A stretch of 6,608 nucleotides of DNA from Methanobacteriota archaeon (GCA_002686525.1 NZDA01000037.1:1-6608), one strand, 5' to 3'. Counted from the first letter of the stretch, positions 1 to 6,345 are shown. Notes: a model not told the origin generated them from the sequence alone. Made by a program: numbers and translations.

Positions 1-570
1 CGACAAAGTGAACTTCCTTTCTTCAAATATCCATCTGTTGCTTTAATCGAAACTGTACGTTCAGGTCCTCTGATTTGTTGGCTTTATTTCGCTGTTTTCT
101 TACTTCCAGATATTATTGATCCATTCATGGATTTAGAAGATATCATGCGTATGTTGCTAATTTTCGGACTGTTTGGTGGATGTTATATTGCTGAAGTTTT
201 ACGAGGAGGATTACAAGCAGTAGATAGTGGTCAAAAAGAAGCAGCATTAGCACTAGGTCTGTCTCCAATGCAAACCAAATTACAGGTTGAGTTACCTAAT
301 GCAGTTCGAACTACTCTGCCATCAATAGTAAGTGTATTCATTGGTCTTTGGAAAGATACGACTTTACTATTTATCATTAATATTTTAGATTTCTTCAAGT
401 TGGCCAAAGACTTACCTAATACATCTCCTGGTTACCTAGGGGACTTCCTGGAGCCGTTGTATGTTACAGCATTGGTTTTCTGGATATTCGCATTCTACCT
501 TTCTAGAATCTCAATGAGAATTGAGAAAGGATTAGGTCTAACAAATGAAGGAGGAGGAGAAGCAGCATGA
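1..570 (+). CDS. aapM: Polar amino-acid ABC transporter permease, AapM type (5' truncated)
   Basis: The reading frame is open from base 1, so the start lies upstream of the window. The 189 visible residues are the C-terminal part of a membrane permease of the His/Glu/Gln/Arg/opine amino-acid uptake family. The fragment carries the family segment ETVRSGPL (about 17-24), a helix around 48-66 leading into [11 protein letters not shown], and the EAA coupling loop ([10 protein letters not shown], about 80-89, with the conserved Leu-Pro near 98-99) that docks onto the ATPase. It continues with [11 protein letters not shown] (about 113-123) and a final helix near 153-168. The arrangement, including the stretch ending in Ser-Arg-x-Ser-x-Arg, is most like AapM of the general L-amino-acid AapJQMP system. 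The stop overlaps the start of the ATPase gene by 4 bp (ATGA), indicating translational coupling. The family assignment is firm. The exact substrate (general L-amino acids or Glu/Gln) cannot be told from this fragment. Confidence 0.9.
   Translation, partial: RQSELPFFKYPSVALIETVRSGPLICWLYFAVFLLPDIIDPFMDLEDIMRMLLIFGLFGGCYIAEVLRGGLQAVDSGQKEAALALGLSPMQTKLQVELPNAVRTTLPSIVSVFIGLWKDTTLLFIINILDFFKLAKDLPNTSPGYLGDFLEPLYVTALVFWIFAFYLSRISMRIEKGLGLTNEGGGEAA
547..560 (+). promoter_or_regulatory. Strong ribosome-binding site for the amino-acid ABC ATPase
   Basis: The purine run GAAGGAGGAGGAGA lies within the last codons of the permease gene, just ahead of the ATG at 567. It offers several registers of AGGAGG pairing with the 16S anti-Shine-Dalgarno. 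Together with the ATGA overlap it explains how the ATPase is translated within the operon. It is the strongest such site in the window. Confidence 0.75.
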
Positions 571-1310
571 GTGAAGAAGTGATTATAGAAACTAAGGGAG
601 TCAAAGTCAATTTTGGTGATTTTTGGGCTTTAAAGGGTATTGATATGAAGGTAAGGAGAGGTGAGATTATTGTAGTTCTTGGGCCATCTGGTTCAGGTAA
701 ATCAACATTCATTAGAACCTTGAATAGACTACAACCTCATAGTGCAGGAACAGTATCTATCGATGGAATCGATATCGATGATGATACTACCGTTGCTGAT
801 CTTAAGAAAGTTAGAGCAGAAGTAGGGTTTGTATTCCAGCAATTCAATTTATTCCCTCATTTGACAATAATGGAAAATATTACATTAGCACCTATGAAAG
901 TAAAAGGTATTTCTAAGAGAGAAGCTGAAGAAAAGGCTTTGGAATTATTAGGGCGAGTCGGAATCCCTGAACAAGCTTACAAGTATCCAAGTGAGTTATC
1001 TGGCGGTCAGCAACAACGTGTTGCAATTGCCAGAGCATTGGCTATGGATCCGAAAATTATGCTGTTTGATGAGCCAACATCAGCTTTAGATCCTGAAATG
1101 ATTAAGGAAGTACTTGATGTGATGATTGATTTAGCAAGAGAAGATGTTACAATGATTGTAGTTACTCATGAAATGGGATTCGCTAAGGAAGTTGCAGATA
1201 GAGTAATTCTATTTGATGAAGGTATGTTAATCGAAGAAAATACGCCAGATGTTTTCTTTGACAATCCCGAACACGAAAGAACAAAACTATTCTTACAACA
1301 GATCCTTTAG
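567..1310 (+). CDS. aapP: Polar amino-acid ABC transporter ATP-binding protein (AapP/GlnQ family)
   Basis: This is a complete 247-residue cytoplasmic ATPase of the GlnQ/HisP/AapP type that powers uptake through the upstream permease. In order it has Walker [10 protein letters not shown] (39-47), the Q-loop and family segment [13 protein letters not shown] (88-100), the ABC signature LSGGQQQR (144-151), Walker B IMLFDEP with catalytic Glu169 (164-170), the D-loop SALD (172-175), and the switch His201 in VVTHEMGFA. The C-terminal segment [14 protein letters not shown] (230-243) is typical of this subfamily. The length is normal and no catalytic residue is missing. The ATG overlaps the permease stop and follows a strong Shine-Dalgarno run, so the start is secure. 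The gene ends tail-to-tail with the NAD-kinase-like gene, overlapping it by 4 bp. The ATPase alone does not define substrate; the Aap assignment rests on the neighbouring permease. Confidence 0.95.
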   Translation: MSEEVIIETKGVKVNFGDFWALKGIDMKVRRGEIIVVLGPSGSGKSTFIRTLNRLQPHSAGTVSIDGIDIDDDTTVADLKKVRAEVGFVFQQFNLFPHLTIMENITLAPMKVKGISKREAEEKALELLGRVGIPEQAYKYPSELSGGQQQRVAIARALAMDPKIMLFDEPTSALDPEMIKEVLDVMIDLAREDVTMIVVTHEMGFAKEVADRVILFDEGMLIEENTPDVFFDNPEHERTKLFLQQIL

Positions 1311-2200
1311 TTTGGTTTTATCCAATAAGATACTCTGTCATATATTGTATTTCTAAACGTTAGTAGTTTTAATGTTGGACCATTTAGACTTACCTCGATA
1401 GTTGCTCCTCTGGTGAAATGAGTCTCATCCCATCCATCGGCTACGACGTATCCTCTGTGCATATCACTTGTGAAGATAGTTGGCTGATTAGTCCAAGCCC
1501 AATATGTCCCATCATCTCTTCTATCATTTCTTGGTAGGTCTCTAGATACAAACAGATAATGATTATCAATTTCATTTTCCGGGAAGGTTGTTCCTTCAAT
1601 ATTATTGATGTGCCTGTACCAAGCACCTTGTCCAAGAAAAGTTGAGAATAAACAACCTGAAGAATATTGAGCACAATTAATTTCCGAGTTTTTCCCATCC
1701 TCCTTTCTTTGTAACCTGTATTTTGATGGTTGATACTGATGAGTATTAGCAAGTAATAAGTCATTTAAGGCGGGATCTGAACGAATAATATTGCCACTAG
1801 TTGTTGAGATTTCTGCTTGTAACCTTGGTAATACGTTGATAATTGCCTGATTAGTAAGAGCTTTTTTGATATCTTCTGCGAAATTCACTGGGTCACTGCC
1901 CATGTAAAATCCGTACGATCCATTGTTATCCATCTCTCTTGGATGACTATTGACGCCCATTACAGGAGTTTCTTCATCTACTGAATGGGCAATTGAAGTC
2001 AAGGTCCCATCGCCTCCCAACACTACAACTAAATCTCTACCAACAAAATCATCACGGCTGACTTTCTCTCTTGCGGAATAATTCACCTTAATTTTGAGTT
2101 TTTCGCTTAATTTTTCTAAGGTGTTTTTGACGATATCCAAAGCTTCATCATGTACATCTTCGAAGTTTTTTTTATACACAACTAGAATATTTTGTGACAT
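1307..2200 (-). CDS. NAD kinase-like protein (ATP-NAD kinase fold, NADK2-like)
   Basis: This predicted 297-residue soluble cytoplasmic protein has the ATP-NAD kinase fold. NAD kinases phosphorylate NAD+ to NADP+. The N-terminal half has the Rossmann-like strand ILVVYKK (5-11), [16 protein letters not shown] with the hallmark GGDGT (62-66; Asp64 would be catalytic), and the loop [11 protein letters not shown] (79-89). The C-terminal half has ALND (144-147), the counterpart of the conserved Asn-Glu/Asp motif, and [15 protein letters not shown] (180-194), in place of the usual SDG...ST.TGSTAY loop. VVADGW (252-257) follows. MGVNSxP, the SSG loop ending in Gly-x-Ala-Trp and the VV-x-DG element recall mitochondrial NADK2 more than classic bacterial NadK. 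The ATG is preceded 7 nt upstream by GGGTG (2208-2212 on this strand). Fold assignment is good. Activity as an NAD kinase is inferred, because the GSTAY-type loop is altered; another nucleotide or lipid substrate is possible. Confidence 0.8.
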   Translation of the reverse strand: MSQNILVVYKKNFEDVHDEALDIVKNTLEKLSEKLKIKVNYSAREKVSRDDFVGRDLVVVLGGDGTLTSIAHSVDEETPVMGVNSHPREMDNNGSYGFYMGSDPVNFAEDIKKALTNQAIINVLPRLQAEISTTSGNIIRSDPALNDLLLANTHQYQPSKYRLQRKEDGKNSEINCAQYSSGCLFSTFLGQGAWYRHINNIEGTTFPENEIDNHYLFVSRDLPRNDRRDDGTYWAWTNQPTIFTSDMHRGYVVADGWDETHFTRGATIEVSLNGPTLKLLTFRNTIYDRVSYWIKPN

Positions 2201-2323
2201 CCTAAAGCACCCTTCTTAATTGCCTCTCGACGGCCATCGCATATAGCAACAACGATGCTTAATTGAGAAAATATGTGTCAAATATTCAATAATCTCTTGA
2301 CTGATTAACTCCCGGACCATCAT
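2201..2323. promoter_or_regulatory. Divergent intergenic region between NAD kinase-like gene and lipoprotein gene
   Basis: This 123-bp gap separates two divergently transcribed genes and should hold both promoters. Toward the minus-strand gene there is a Shine-Dalgarno core (GGGTG, 2208-2212) and a TATA-like element listed separately. Toward the plus-strand lipoprotein gene the only AT-rich candidates are around 2268-2290 (AAATATGT and CAAATATTCAATAAT). Both lie farther from the GTG than a leaderless transcript would need, so a short leader is expected. An 8-bp direct repeat CTTAATTG occurs at 2215-2222 and 2258-2265, and a weak dyad CATCG/CGATG at 2235-2239 and 2253-2257. No convincing RNA gene or longer ORF was seen. 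Confidence 0.5.
2239..2247 (-). promoter_or_regulatory. Candidate archaeal TATA box for the NAD kinase-like gene
   Basis: Read on the minus strand this is GCTATATGC, centred about 43 nt upstream of the ATG. A start of transcription about 26 nt downstream would fall near 2217. That leaves a short leader of about 17 nt, enough to carry the GGGTG Shine-Dalgarno core at 2208-2212. The spacing supports the call. The element is short and could be chance in AT-rich DNA. Confidence 0.35.
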
Positions 2324-3379
2324 GTGAGAGCCCTAATCATTAGTTTAATTCTAGTTTCTTGCAGTGTGTCAGGGTGTCTAGAAGTGCCCTTGAAAGAATG
2401 CCCAGAAGGAGACTGCTTCCCACTTTCTTCAGATTCATTAAACGATATATTATCGATTCAAGATTCTTTCAATGTGCTGAAGTTGGCGGATGAACATGAA
2501 AAACTTAGAATATCTACTTCTTCAAAAATTGAAATCCAGGACCAAATTGTCTCCATTGATTGGAGTGTCGGAAAGGATGAATCCTCAAATCTTAGTTCTA
2601 TTGCGTTGAGATATAATATTGCAAACGCCGCGGTAGATACTGAAGTAATAGAAGGTTCAGGAATTACAAATGTTAGAGTTGGTAACGTTTGGTTTGAGGG
2701 ACGTGATGCATTTCCGGAATTTGAAGACCCATTTTATGAAATTGCAAGACTCGCTAGTGAAGATCCAGATGGTCTTTGGCCTCCATTCAGTATAGATACT
2801 ACAGAATTTGATAACATAGAATGGCAGATTACTGGAGATTTAATTTCACTTCAACAAGTCGCTACAGGCACAAATGGTACGCACACTATAATTCTTGAAT
2901 TAATGGGAGCGCCACCAATGATTGTTGGGATAGAAATTTATGATGGAGAGGGTTCAGATTTTTCATTATCAGTTGAAACAGGAGAATCTGCTACCATTAT
3001 CTTAAAGGATAATTTACCAAAAACCCCTGTCCAATTTATTCCGGATAATAATTCTTTGATGTATGAAGATATTAGGATTTGGAGTAACACTATTCCGAAT
3101 GGAATTTCTGAGGTTGAACCATCAGAGCTCGAGTTTCACGCTCGAGTTGGCGACTTTAACAACTCTGAGTCTTTATCAAAAATGATTTTTGAAGATGTGT
3201 TGACTAACGTAACATTAGACGACGAAACCTGGTGGGAGTTTTATTGGATGGATGTTGATTTAGATCAACTAGTTTCTGGTGGTGATTATTATAACATAAG
3301 GACCAATTCTACGGCTGATGTAACTATCTCAGTTTTTGACAAATGGGCAGATAAATGGACTGATGACCTAAATATCTAG
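2324..3379 (+). CDS. Secreted/membrane-anchored lipoprotein of unknown function
   Basis: This 351-residue protein has a short signal sequence (Arg2, then a hydrophobic stretch to about 15) and a lipobox VSGC ending at Cys18, with an alternative LVSC ending at Cys13. It is expected to be lipid-anchored on the outer face of the cytoplasmic membrane. After the anchor come Cys26 and Cys31, which could form a disulfide. The rest is acidic, with many alternating hydrophobic/polar stretches suggesting beta-sheet, and few lysines. Six N-x-S/T sequons (Asn89, 184, 242, 279, 295, 328) fit an extracellular, possibly glycosylated archaeal protein. No known catalytic motif was recognised. The start is GTG: an in-frame stop lies at 2306-2308 and no other usual start codon lies between. 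The ATG at 2322 is in another frame and is followed at once by TGA. The gene is co-directional with, and 38 bp upstream of, the ABC exporter, so a shared role is possible but unproven. Confidence 0.8.
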   Translation: MRALIISLILVSCSVSGCLEVPLKECPEGDCFPLSSDSLNDILSIQDSFNVLKLADEHEKLRISTSSKIEIQDQIVSIDWSVGKDESSNLSSIALRYNIANAAVDTEVIEGSGITNVRVGNVWFEGRDAFPEFEDPFYEIARLASEDPDGLWPPFSIDTTEFDNIEWQITGDLISLQQVATGTNGTHTIILELMGAPPMIVGIEIYDGEGSDFSLSVETGESATIILKDNLPKTPVQFIPDNNSLMYEDIRIWSNTIPNGISEVEPSELEFHARVGDFNNSESLSKMIFEDVLTNVTLDDETWWEFYWMDVDLDQLVSGGDYYNIRTNSTADVTISVFDKWADKWTDDLNI

Positions 3380-3382
3380 AGA

Positions 3383-3405
3383 GTCACATTCAAACATTAT
3401 GTGAC
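3383..3405. repeat. Perfect 7-bp inverted repeat between lipoprotein and exporter genes
   Basis: GTCACAT (3383-3389) and its exact reverse complement ATGTGAC (3399-3405) flank a 9-nt spacer. The dyad starts 3 bp after the lipoprotein stop and ends 12 bp before the exporter GTG. It has no following T-tract, so it is not an obvious intrinsic terminator. Its size suits a dimeric regulator operator, or a small RNA hairpin acting on processing or translation of the downstream gene. Confidence 0.55.
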
Positions 3406-3417
3406 CAACGACTGGTT

Positions 3418-5178
3418 GTGAGTGATAGTCGGCACCCTCTAGGACGTCTATTATCGCACTTGAAACACCATCAGTTTACTGTGTTACTTGCTTCTTTATG
3501 CTCAATTTTAAATAAATTTTGGGATCTAGCGCCTCCAATATTAATTGGGATGGCAATCGATGTTGTAGTACAGCGAGAAGAGTCATTTCTGGCAAATTAC
3601 GGTTATCCGGATCCAAACGAACAATTTCTGATATTAGTCGGAATTACAGTAGTAATTTGGGTCTTAGAGTCTTTATTCGAATATTGGTGGGGTATCTTGT
3701 GGAGAAACCTCGCTCAAACCGCTCAACATGAGCTAAGGATAGACACGTATAATCATATTCAGAATTTAGAAATGCAATGGTTCTCTGAACAATCGACTGG
3801 TGGTTTAATGTCTATACTAAATGATGATGTGAATCAATTAGAAAGATTTCTCGATCAAGGTGCAAATGACTTGTTACAACTTGCAACCACAATTACGGTG
3901 GTTGGCAGTGTAATGTTTATCCTAGCTCCTGAGGTTGCATTGTTAGCTGTAATTCCGGTTCCAATTATAGTAATAGGTTCATTTGTATTTCAGAGAAGAA
4001 TTGGTGTCAGGTATAAGAAAGTTAGAGAAGAAGTAGGTGAATTAAATTCCTTACTGAACAATAATCTGCAAGGTATTACTACAATTAAGTCATTTACTGC
4101 AGAAGATAGAGAATCTGCTAGAGTAACTTCGGCCTCACAGTCATATAGGAATGCAAATAGAGATGCTATTCGACTTTCCGCTTCGTTTGTTCCCTTAATT
4201 CGGATGGCGATTCTATTCGCATTCACAGCGAATATGCTTGTTGGCGGTTGGATGGCACTGGATGGAGAACTTGATGTTGGAGCGTATGCAATTATTGTAT
4301 TCATTACACAGAGACTATTATGGCCTTTGACTAGATTAGGGCAGACTTTTGATTTGTATCAAAGAGCTATGGCATCTACAACTCGTGTATTAGACTTAGT
4401 TGACACCGAGATAGGTGTTGTCGAAGGTACTGAAGAGTTAGGTGATGTACAAGGAAATATTAAATTTAAAAACCTTAAATTCACTTATCCGGGACGAGAA
4501 TCAGTACTTGACAACATTACATTTAATGTCAATTCGGGAGAAACAATTGGCTTAGTTGGTTCAACAGGTTCAGGGAAAACAACCCTAATTCGTCTATTGA
4601 TGAGATTTCACGATCCATTATCCGGGGAATTGGAAATTGATAATGTAGATATTAAAAATTTGAAATTAAGTTCATTAAGAGGGTCTATTGCTTTGGTTTC
4701 GCAAAATACAACTCTTTTTCCTGGAACCGTGAGAGAAAATATTGCCTATGGCAATCCTGAATCTAGTGAAGAACAAATTCAAAATGCTGCCAGAATTGCT
4801 GAGGCAATATCATTTATATCGGAATTACCAGAAGGAATGGACACTAATATCGGAGAAGATGGTCACAAACTTTCAGGTGGTCAAAGGCAAAGATTGGCTA
4901 TTGCCAGAGCAGTCTTGAAAGATGCTCCAATACTCGTTCTGGATGAAGCCACTAGTAACGTCGATAATGAAACTGAGGCTGCTCTGCAAAGATCTATTGA
5001 GAAAATTTCAATCGATAGAACAACTTTGATTATTGCACATAGATTATCTACGATTAGGAATGCAGATAGGATTATTGTATTAGATTCAGGAATTATTTCT
5101 GAAGAGGGAACTCATGATGAATTAATCAATAATAGCGGCATTTATTCTAGATTGTGGGCTGTACAAACAGGAGAATAA
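3418..5178 (+). CDS. ABC exporter, fused membrane and ATPase domains (MsbA/multidrug type)
   Basis: This is a complete 586-residue half-transporter that should act as a dimer in the cytoplasmic membrane, exporting lipids, drugs or peptides. The membrane domain covers about 20-310, with hydrophobic helices near 20-48, 68-92, 152-170, 172-191, 253-277 and 285-303. The nucleotide-binding domain starts near 346. It has A-loop Tyr357, Walker A GSTGSGKTT (381-389), Q-loop Gln429, X-loop TVRENIAYG (437-445), signature LSGGQRQR (485-492), Walker B ILVLDEAT with Glu510 (505-512), D-loop SNVD (513-516), and switch His541 in IIAHRLST. All catalytic residues are intact and length is typical. The GTG start gives a sensible N-terminus (MSDSRHPLGRLL), but no clear Shine-Dalgarno precedes it, so initiation may be weak, leaderless or coupled to upstream translation. 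The thioesterase gene follows after 4 bp. Substrate is not deducible from sequence. Family confidence is very high. Confidence 0.95.
   Translation: MSDSRHPLGRLLSHLKHHQFTVLLASLCSILNKFWDLAPPILIGMAIDVVVQREESFLANYGYPDPNEQFLILVGITVVIWVLESLFEYWWGILWRNLAQTAQHELRIDTYNHIQNLEMQWFSEQSTGGLMSILNDDVNQLERFLDQGANDLLQLATTITVVGSVMFILAPEVALLAVIPVPIIVIGSFVFQRRIGVRYKKVREEVGELNSLLNNNLQGITTIKSFTAEDRESARVTSASQSYRNANRDAIRLSASFVPLIRMAILFAFTANMLVGGWMALDGELDVGAYAIIVFITQRLLWPLTRLGQTFDLYQRAMASTTRVLDLVDTEIGVVEGTEELGDVQGNIKFKNLKFTYPGRESVLDNITFNVNSGETIGLVGSTGSGKTTLIRLLMRFHDPLSGELEIDNVDIKNLKLSSLRGSIALVSQNTTLFPGTVRENIAYGNPESSEEQIQNAARIAEAISFISELPEGMDTNIGEDGHKLSGGQRQRLAIARAVLKDAPILVLDEATSNVDNETEAALQRSIEKISIDRTTLIIAHRLSTIRNADRIIVLDSGIISEEGTHDELINNSGIYSRLWAVQTGE
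5169..5173 (+). promoter_or_regulatory. Ribosome-binding site for the hotdog thioesterase
   Basis: AGGAG lies inside the last codons of the exporter gene, 9 nt before the thioesterase ATG. With only 4 bp between the genes it supports co-translation from one mRNA. Confidence 0.6.
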
Positions 5179-5182
5179 GAAA

Positions 5183-5620
5183 ATGACTAAGGAAAGATTT
5201 GGAAATAAAGATTACATTCCATCAATGAAACTATCAGGTGTTTGTGATTCACTAGGAGTTACTGGTAAGAAATTTGGAGGCGGAGTCTGTTCTGTGACTT
5301 GTGAAGTCACGAATGATCACCTAAACGCTGGAGGAGTTGCTCATGGAGGGCTTCATTCAACAATGCTGGATACTGCCCTTGGAGGTGCATTGGTTTCTTT
5401 AATCAAGAAAGAAGAATGGTGTGCGACAGCACAATTAGATATTTCATTTCTTAATGCAGCATATGTTGATGACGTTTTGGTGGCTGAAGGTAAGGTGTTA
5501 AGGCGTGGAAGGAACTTAGCTCATTGTGAAGGTATTTTATCTAATCAAGATGGTAAAGTTATTGCTACAGCCAAAGGAACTTGGGCTATTTGGGAGTCTA
5601 AACCAAGTAGTATGAAGTAA
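5183..5620 (+). CDS. PaaI-type hotdog-fold acyl-CoA thioesterase
   Basis: This 145-residue cytoplasmic protein belongs to the PaaI/4HBT hotdog superfamily, whose members hydrolyse acyl- or aryl-CoA thioesters and usually act as dimers or tetramers. The signature is HLNAGGVAHGGLHSTMLDTALGGA (46-69, given as key positions: Asn48, Gly51, His54, Gly55-Gly56 and the likely catalytic acid Asp63). The central strand TAQLDISFLNAA (82-93) and the turn VLRRGRNLAHCEG (105-117) follow, and the last strand is VIATAKGTWAIW (126-137). Length is normal for a single hotdog domain. The ATG at 5183 is set by AGGAG at 5169-5173. It sits 4 bp behind the exporter, suggesting one transcript; a role in acyl-group metabolism linked to the exported substrate is speculative. 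The physiological acyl-CoA cannot be named from sequence. Confidence 0.9.
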   Translation: MTKERFGNKDYIPSMKLSGVCDSLGVTGKKFGGGVCSVTCEVTNDHLNAGGVAHGGLHSTMLDTALGGALVSLIKKEEWCATAQLDISFLNAAYVDDVLVAEGKVLRRGRNLAHCEGILSNQDGKVIATAKGTWAIWESKPSSMK

Positions 5621-5652
5621 GATTAGGCTAGACGTGCAGGCAAAGGATTGAT

Positions 5653-5660
5653 TTTATATC
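5653..5660 (+). promoter_or_regulatory. Archaeal TATA box, probably giving a leaderless mRNA
   Basis: TTTATATC, centred near 5656, lies about 24 nt before the ATG at 5680, and a purine-rich AAAGGA (5642-5647) sits just upstream where a BRE would be. There is no Shine-Dalgarno core at proper spacing before that ATG. Transcription starting at the usual distance from the box would begin at or next to the start codon, which is the pattern of leaderless archaeal genes. It marks 5680 as the start of a new transcription unit. Confidence 0.6.
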
Positions 5661-5679
5661 ACCTCTCCGTAATGTCTGA

Positions 5680-6018
5680 ATGGCACGTGTTGACTCATTA
5701 ATTTTGGTTATGTTGGGTATTGCTCAGATTCTAATTGGAAGTTCGACAACTCTTGAATTTTTAGCATTATTATTGCAAGGTTCAGGCGGGGGGACTATCG
5801 TCATGGCAATTTATTTCCTGATTTTTATCGGTAAACATCAGAAAGAATTCGATGGAGCGTATTCGAAGTTAGAAAAAACAAATTTGATTAGGAATGAAAA
5901 TGGTGAACTGGAATTTCAAGATGCGAATACTGTGGTCACTAGGGTGATTTGGTATGTAATACCCGTTGGTTTAACTATTATCGGAATGATTGTTTGGTTA
6001 GCGAATCTTGCATCCTAA
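5680..6018 (+). CDS. Small integral membrane protein of unknown function
   Basis: This predicted 112-residue membrane protein has hydrophobic segments near 6-20, 26-50 (containing the glycine run GSGGG at 34-38) and 88-109. Between about 51 and 86 is a charged hydrophilic loop (KHQKEFDGAYSKLEKT onward). I do not recognise a family. The ATG at 5680 is favoured because a TATA-like box lies about 24 nt upstream. The ATG at 5672 is in another frame and closes after nine codons. It heads a run of three small membrane-protein genes on the same strand; the next begins 18 bp later. Base composition matches its neighbours. It is probably real, given the promoter, the clean membrane topology and the tight spacing, but its function is unknown. 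Confidence 0.7.
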   Translation: MARVDSLILVMLGIAQILIGSSTTLEFLALLLQGSGGGTIVMAIYFLIFIGKHQKEFDGAYSKLEKTNLIRNENGELEFQDANTVVTRVIWYVIPVGLTIIGMIVWLANLAS

Positions 6019-6026
6019 TCTGATTA

Positions 6027-6030
6027 GGTG
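6027..6030 (+). promoter_or_regulatory. Ribosome-binding site that decides the start of the 82-residue membrane protein
   Basis: GGTG is a core of the archaeal Shine-Dalgarno GGAGGTGA and ends 6 nt before the ATG at 6037. A GTG at 6028, in frame and three codons earlier, would lie inside this site. The ATG at 6037 is therefore the better start. Confidence 0.55.
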
Positions 6031-6036
6031 TGTATA

Positions 6037-6285
6037 ATGTCTACTGGGAAGAAAGGTTTTCCAGAATTATTAGACGATGCAATAGATAACCCAGCATTTG
6101 AATTATTAGGGGGCTATCATTTATTTCTTCGTAGGTTACTAATACCGGTAGTTTTGGCAATTCTTTTTTTATTCATAAATGACTTGATTGGAAATTTAAT
6201 TATTTCAGCATTTATTACAGGACTTTTTTTAGGTCCAATAATGAATTTTGAGAGATACCTTGCGGTAATTAAACAGCGTAAATAG
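6037..6285 (+). CDS. Small two-helix membrane protein of unknown function
   Basis: This 82-residue protein begins MSTGKKGFPELL. It has a polar N-terminal stretch of about 25 residues, a basic patch (LRRLL) and then hydrophobic helices near 34-51 and 53-69, and it ends in a basic tail (VIKQRK). The topology is a hairpin with both ends probably cytoplasmic, by the positive-inside rule. No family was recognised. The ATG start is chosen over the in-frame GTG at 6028 because GGTG at 6027-6030 gives it a properly spaced ribosome-binding site. It follows the previous membrane-protein gene by 18 bp, so the two are likely co-transcribed. The opposite strand is also open across this region, but that frame lacks membrane or domain character. 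Confidence 0.65.
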   Translation: MSTGKKGFPELLDDAIDNPAFELLGGYHLFLRRLLIPVVLAILFLFINDLIGNLIISAFITGLFLGPIMNFERYLAVIKQRK

Positions 6286-6345
6286 CATTGATTTCTACAC
6301 AATGTCGCCGAAGAGGTGAAATGTAAGTAATCTCTAGAGGTTTTT
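6286..6345 (+). promoter_or_regulatory. Leader with two micro-ORFs and duplicated Shine-Dalgarno-like motif
   Basis: This 60-bp gap contains ATG-TCG-CCG-AAG-AGG-TGA (6302-6319, encoding MSPKR), then after one base ATG-TAA (6321-6326), a start codon followed directly by a stop. AGAGGTGA (6312-6319), the longest match here to the archaeal Shine-Dalgarno, overlaps the first micro-ORF stop. It is only 1 nt from the second ATG and 26 nt from the true start, so it is badly placed for either. AGAGGT recurs at 6336-6341, inside an 8-bp palindrome CTCTAGAG (6332-6339), and serves the ATG at 6346 with suitable spacing. Translational control is possible, not shown. Confidence 0.35.

Noticed and set aside
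503..712. Minus-strand 69-codon open frame
   Set aside because: It lies across the permease/ATPase junction, opposite the Walker A region. The leucine run is the antisense of the purine-rich Shine-Dalgarno stretch, and no domain is visible.
1441..1764. Minus-strand 107-codon open frame
   Set aside because: It is a shifted frame inside the NAD kinase-like gene, which has convincing family motifs. The shadow has low-complexity composition and no motif.
2235..2257. CATCG/CGATG dyad as a terminator or operator
   Set aside because: A 5-bp stem with a 13-nt loop is too weak to call separately; noted only within the intergenic description.
3128..3146. Two CTCGAG hexamers separated by 7 bp
   Set aside because: They fall inside the lipoprotein coding region in an otherwise normal reading frame. 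Each hexamer is itself palindromic, so the dyad carries little information.
3519..3731. Plus-strand 70-codon open frame
   Set aside because: It is an alternative frame within the first membrane helices of the ABC exporter, with no domain or ribosome-binding site.
3990..4304. Minus-strand 104-codon open frame
   Set aside because: It is antisense to the exporter membrane domain; the apparent serine/alanine-rich protein is a by-product of that coding strand.
5656..5668. TATCACCTCTCC resembling the 3' end of 16S rRNA (anti-Shine-Dalgarno)
   Set aside because: The match is short and interrupted, no other 16S sequence surrounds it, and it overlaps the promoter region; treated as chance.
6028..6036. 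GTG at 6028 as the start of the 82-residue membrane protein
   Set aside because: It coincides with the GGTG ribosome-binding core that is correctly spaced for the ATG at 6037.
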